64,000 nt of DNA from Deltaproteobacteria bacterium (GTDB taxonomy: Bacteria; Myxococcota_A; Polyangia; Polyangiales; Ga0077539): assembly GCA_030694465.1 (NCBI GenBank), contig JAUXYJ010000094.1:51286-115285 (forward strand). Direction: 5' to 3'. The first letter of the stretch is position 1. Each line of letters begins with the position of its first letter. A model generated the notes under the pieces. It was not told the DNA's origin. It made no database searches and worked only from the letters and a program-made list of their open reading frames with translations. Positions 61,284 through 64,000 of this stretch are shown one piece after another. The position numbers and the translations under genes are program-made.

Positions 61284-62063
61284 ATGATCCGCACCCTCTT
61301 TCGCTTGCTCTCGCTCACGCTCTGCCTCGCGCTCTTGTCCCACAGCCAGCTCGCCCACGCCCAGCGACGAGCTCCCGCAGCCCAGGTCTGCATCCCCGGC
61401 GCCCAGCTCTCGTGCGCGTGTCCCAACGGCGAGTCCGGCGTCCAGCAATGCAACGACCGTGGCACCGGCCTCCGCGCCTGCGCGTGCGGCTCGGTCACCG
61501 CCGCAGCCACCCTCACGCCGCCTCCCACGCCGCGCGCACAGCTCCACGTCAGGCACCCCGCGCCCAGGGTCGGCCTCGCCGCGAGCCCGCTCGCGTCCAC
61601 ACGCTCGTGGTACGGCTGGCAGATCTTGATCATTGATGGCGCGGCCATCGCCCTGGGGTCGGCCGGGGCCGCCGCCGGAGGCTCGGCCGCCATCGCGTTT
61701 AGCTCCCTCGCCGGGACCGCCTCGTTTGCCGGAGGACCCATCGTCCACTGGGCCCATGGCCACCTCGGCCGCGGCTTCGCGAGCATGTTTGGCCTGCGGC
61801 TTGGGCTCCCCGTCGGTGGCGCCATCCTCGGCGCCCTCGTGGGCGGCGCGGCGGGCGGCTTTCGGCAGGTCCCCACCTTCGTCGGCGCGGCCATTGGGGC
61901 CTCCGTCGGCGCGATCACCGGGATCGTCCTCGACGTCGCCTGGCTCGCCTACGACGACCCCAGCGACCACCAGCTCGCCCGCAGCCACACCTTCGTCCTG
62001 CCCTACGCCAGCGTCGACCCATCCCGACAGCTCATCACCGCGGGGCTCTTCGGCGCGTTCTGA
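61284..62063 (+). CDS. Exported Gly-rich membrane protein, function unknown
   Basis: 259 residues with a signal peptide (MIRTLFRLLSLTLCLALLSH then AHA). A short Cys motif (CIPGAQLSCACPNGESGVQQ) lies near residue 30. Then come about four hydrophobic Gly/Ala-rich segments (ILIIDGAAIALGSAGAAAGG, LPVGGAILGALVGGAAGG, AAIGASVGAITGIVLDVAWL). The Cys motif resembles short EGF-like or WAP-like repeats in Myxococcota surface proteins. The stop is followed directly by a 43-bp tandem repeat. Confidence 0.65.
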   Translation: MIRTLFRLLSLTLCLALLSHSQLAHAQRRAPAAQVCIPGAQLSCACPNGESGVQQCNDRGTGLRACACGSVTAAATLTPPPTPRAQLHVRHPAPRVGLAASPLASTRSWYGWQILIIDGAAIALGSAGAAAGGSAAIAFSSLAGTASFAGGPIVHWAHGHLGRGFASMFGLRLGLPVGGAILGALVGGAAGGFRQVPTFVGAAIGASVGAITGIVLDVAWLAYDDPSDHQLARSHTFVLPYASVDPSRQLITAGLFGAF

Positions 62064-62235
62064 GCACCCCCCACCGCCACACGTTGGGCCCGCACTCGCG
62101 ACGCCCGCACCCCCCACCGCCACACGTTGGGCCCGCAACCGCGACGCCCGCACCCCCCACCGCCACACGTTGGGCCCGCACCCGCGACGCTCGCACCCCC
62201 CACCACCACACGTTGGGCCCGCACTCGCGACCGCC
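62064..62235 (+). repeat. 43-bp tandem repeat, four units
   Basis: Units begin at 62064, 62107, 62150 and 62193, each starting GCACCCCCCACC and containing CACACGTTGGGCCCGC. The units differ at only a few positions. The period is not a multiple of three and the array starts right after the TGA, so it is non-coding. There are no unique spacers between units, so it is not a CRISPR array. GGGCCC inside each unit is palindromic. Confidence 0.9.
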
Positions 62236-62311
62236 TCCGGTGCCGCCGCCGCGCATTTGACCCCTGGACTCTTGCACTCGGCCCCGGGATCTCGCGACAA
62301 TCTCGCCCACG

Positions 62312-62815
62312 ATGCGGGACAATCCGGAGGGACTCGGGACCACACGCCCCATGCGCGAGGCGCTCGACGCCGTGCTCGACCGACTGCAGCGCGAGCTTGT
62401 CCGCCTGCCCCACGCGAGCACGCCCCACGACGTCTCGACCGCGCGCATCGGTGGCTTCGCCAAGCTCGGCGCCGCGCTCGACCGCTACCTCCACACGGTG
62501 TTCTGCTACGTCGCCCTGCACGCGGCCACGAGCCCCGACGAGCTCGCCAAGCGCCTCTCGCTTCGCCTCGACCGCGCCACCATGGGAACGCTCGCCCACG
62601 CGCTCAGGCCCTTCGCCGCCCTTCCCCTCGCGCAAGACCCCGCCGTACGCTGGATCTTGGCCGAATTGCACGACCGCTCAGCCCTAGCCCGCGTGATCGA
62701 CCTCCGCAACCGCTTCGTCCACCAGCGCACGCTCCCGCCCGTCAACGAAGTGCACACCTGCCTTGTTCAGCTCGGCAACGCGCTCAAGCCCCAACGGATG
62801 CTGCTCAACGCATGA
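62312..62815 (+). CDS. HEPN-like helical protein
   Basis: 167 residues, all-helical. The C-terminal part contains LRNRFVHQ with Arg132, Asn133 and His137, the RNxxxH (Rx4H) motif of HEPN domains, which are often metal-independent RNases or nucleotide-binding modules. The rest (HTVFCYVALHAA near 61-72; VRWILAELHD near 112-121) fits a four-helix bundle. It overlaps the downstream Ser/Thr kinase by four bases (ATGA). An RNase or adaptor controlled by the kinase is inferred; the fold call rests on one short motif. Confidence 0.55.
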   Translation: MRDNPEGLGTTRPMREALDAVLDRLQRELVRLPHASTPHDVSTARIGGFAKLGAALDRYLHTVFCYVALHAATSPDELAKRLSLRLDRATMGTLAHALRPFAALPLAQDPAVRWILAELHDRSALARVIDLRNRFVHQRTLPPVNEVHTCLVQLGNALKPQRMLLNA

Positions 62816-64000
62816 CCACTCTCTCAACTGGCCAACGCTTCGCCGACCGCTACGAAGTGCGCCGATTGCTCGGCCAAGGAGGCTTCGGCGAGGTCTACGT
62901 CGTCCGCGATCTGCGCGCGCAGCCGCCCCGCGAGCTCGCCCTCAAAGTGCTCACCGAGACCGAAGGCCTCCGCAACGTCGACCTCGTCCGCTTTCGCGAT
63001 GAAATCGTCGCGATCAACACCGTCGCCAAGCACAGCCAGCACGTCCCCCGCGTGCACGACACAGGCATGGACCGCGGACGCCCCTGGTTTGTAATGGACC
63101 TCGTCCAGGGCGTCACCCTCACCGAGCACTGGCAACACCAGCACACCCTCGGCCTGCGCCCCACACCTGCCGAGACCCTCACGATCTTGCACGATGTCTG
63201 CGATGCGCTCGCCGCTGCACACGCAGTCGGCCTCGTCCACTGCGACCTCAAGCCCGAAAACATCATGATCAAGCGCGCACCCAGCGACCCCTCGCGCTGG
63301 TTCGCCTACGTGCTCGATTTTGGCATCGCCCGCACAGCCTACAAACACACGCAACGCACCCTCGCCGGAACCCCCCTCTGGATGGCCCCCGAGCAGCTCA
63401 CCGACCCCGACGCCCCCTCAACCCCCGCGATCGACCAGTTCTCGTTCGCCCACGTCGCCTTCTGGATGCTCGTGGGACAGAAGTTTCCGCTCACCGAGCG
63501 CCAGCGCATGCGCCCCTCGCAGGTCGCCGCCGCCCGCAACGTCACCCTCCCGCGCGCCTTCGACGCCTGGTTCGACCGCGCCACCCGCGACGCCCCCACC
63601 GAGCGCTTCCCAGACATCGCGCTCGCCTTCAACGCGCTCCACGCCGTCTTCGCCCAGCCGCCTGTCGCAGACCCCGCCTTCGCACCCACGCTCCAAGCCC
63701 CAGCCCACATTGCGCTCGCGCCCACACTCGCCGCGACGCCTCCCAAGCCCCCTCCCTACGCCCCCGCCAAGGCCCCCCAGAGCCTCCCCACGCCCCGCCC
63801 CGCCGCAACACGCCCCGTCGCCCTCGTCGTGGTCCTCGTGGCATCCCTGGCATCCCTGGCCGTCGGGCTCACGTGGCGCTCACACAACGCCACGCGCTCC
63901 CATCAAACGCTATCCCCCACGCAAACACCCCCGCCAGCCCCTCCGCCAGCCCCTCCGCCCCTGCCCGTACCCACCGAGCTCACCCCCATCACCGAGCCTA
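62812..64000 (+). CDS. Membrane Ser/Thr protein kinase (3' end cut by window edge)
   Basis: The first 396 codons are present and the frame runs off the right edge. The PknB-like kinase domain (about 13-275) has Gly loop GQGGFGEV (21-28), Lys45 in ALKVL, catalytic HCDLKPENIM (about 143), DFGIA and APEQ, so it should be active. A Pro-rich linker and one membrane segment (VALVVVLVASLASLAVGLTW) follow, then more Pro-rich sequence outside the membrane. It is translationally coupled to the HEPN-like gene. Confidence 0.92.
   Translation, partial: MTTLSTGQRFADRYEVRRLLGQGGFGEVYVVRDLRAQPPRELALKVLTETEGLRNVDLVRFRDEIVAINTVAKHSQHVPRVHDTGMDRGRPWFVMDLVQGVTLTEHWQHQHTLGLRPTPAETLTILHDVCDALAAAHAVGLVHCDLKPENIMIKRAPSDPSRWFAYVLDFGIARTAYKHTQRTLAGTPLWMAPEQLTDPDAPSTPAIDQFSFAHVAFWMLVGQKFPLTERQRMRPSQVAAARNVTLPRAFDAWFDRATRDAPTERFPDIALAFNALHAVFAQPPVADPAFAPTLQAPAHIALAPTLAATPPKPPPYAPAKAPQSLPTPRPAATRPVALVVVLVASLASLAVGLTWRSHNATRSHQTLSPTQTPPPAPPPAPPPLPVPTELTPITEP

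Noticed and set aside
62064..62235. Possible CRISPR array
   Set aside because: Units are directly adjacent with no unique spacers and no cas genes are present.
61209..62345. 378-codon minus-strand open frame across the membrane protein gene and the 43-bp array
   Set aside because: Its repeats are the tandem DNA array read through in changing frames; no known protein feature.
1..64000. Prophage, integrative element or transposon
   Set aside because: No integrase, transposase, phage structural gene, tRNA junction or flanking direct repeat was seen.

Overview
The window is GC-rich chromosomal DNA (about two-thirds G+C) whose gene content points to Myxococcota, probably class Polyangia. The indicators are two giant FecR/VIT/von Willebrand A lipoproteins, serine/threonine kinases, FG-GAP lipoproteins, TonB-like C-terminal domains, a mevalonate-pathway HMG-CoA reductase beside menaquinone genes, and many lipoproteins of unknown role. 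The genus cannot be fixed from this sequence. I see no rRNA, tRNA, CRISPR array, integrase, transposase or prophage genes. Coding density is very high: no gene-free stretch exceeds about 290 bases (largest 14868-15152, then 54900-55169 and 62064-62311), and many genes overlap by four bases (ATGA or GTGA).

Layout. 1-5998 (minus): a quinone/isoprenoid operon with a GbsR/MarR-type regulator, a long-chain polyprenyl diphosphate synthase, DAHP synthase, class II HMG-CoA reductase, MenG/UbiE and a MenD cut by the left edge. 6154-14867 (minus): two overlapping paralogous FecR/VIT/vWA lipoproteins. 15153-20714 (minus): a TetR regulator and a five-gene membrane module (zinc-ribbon protein, DUF350 protein, a membrane-only half of a spermidine-synthase-like protein, a Tat-exported flavin amine oxidase, a histidine-rich polytopic membrane protein). 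20788-23906 (minus): a pair of M16 peptidases. 24021-32014: a PhnD-like orphan binding protein, a lipoprotein and TonB-dependent receptor pair, an ABC1 kinase, a Cys-rich lipoprotein and a TonB-like protein. 32039-36411 (minus): a protein kinase fused to a macro domain, a GtrA-like protein and a DPP4-type peptidase. 36504-43828 (plus): an HSP90-like GHKL ATPase overlapping a 1890-residue protein that begins with a degenerate copy of the same fold. 43825-50101: ordinary metabolic and small genes plus an ankyrin protein. 50131-54899 (minus): a compact operon of a DUF3800-like protein, a sigma-like protein, an unknown protein and a TPR protein with a Lon-type Ser-Lys protease domain. 55170-62063 (plus): envelope proteins, two paralogous FG-GAP lipoproteins, a WYL regulator and a four-unit 43-bp tandem repeat. 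62312-64000 (plus): a HEPN-like protein overlapping a Ser/Thr kinase cut by the right edge.

The best candidates for undescribed systems are the GHKL ATPase plus giant degenerate partner, the DUF3800/sigma/unknown/Lon-TPR operon, the HEPN plus kinase pair, the kinase-macro fusion and the DUF350/amine-oxidase membrane module. At the DNA level, an AT-rich palindrome close to CTGCAAATTTGCAG recurs across the window in several reading frames and in gaps, far more often than base composition predicts.
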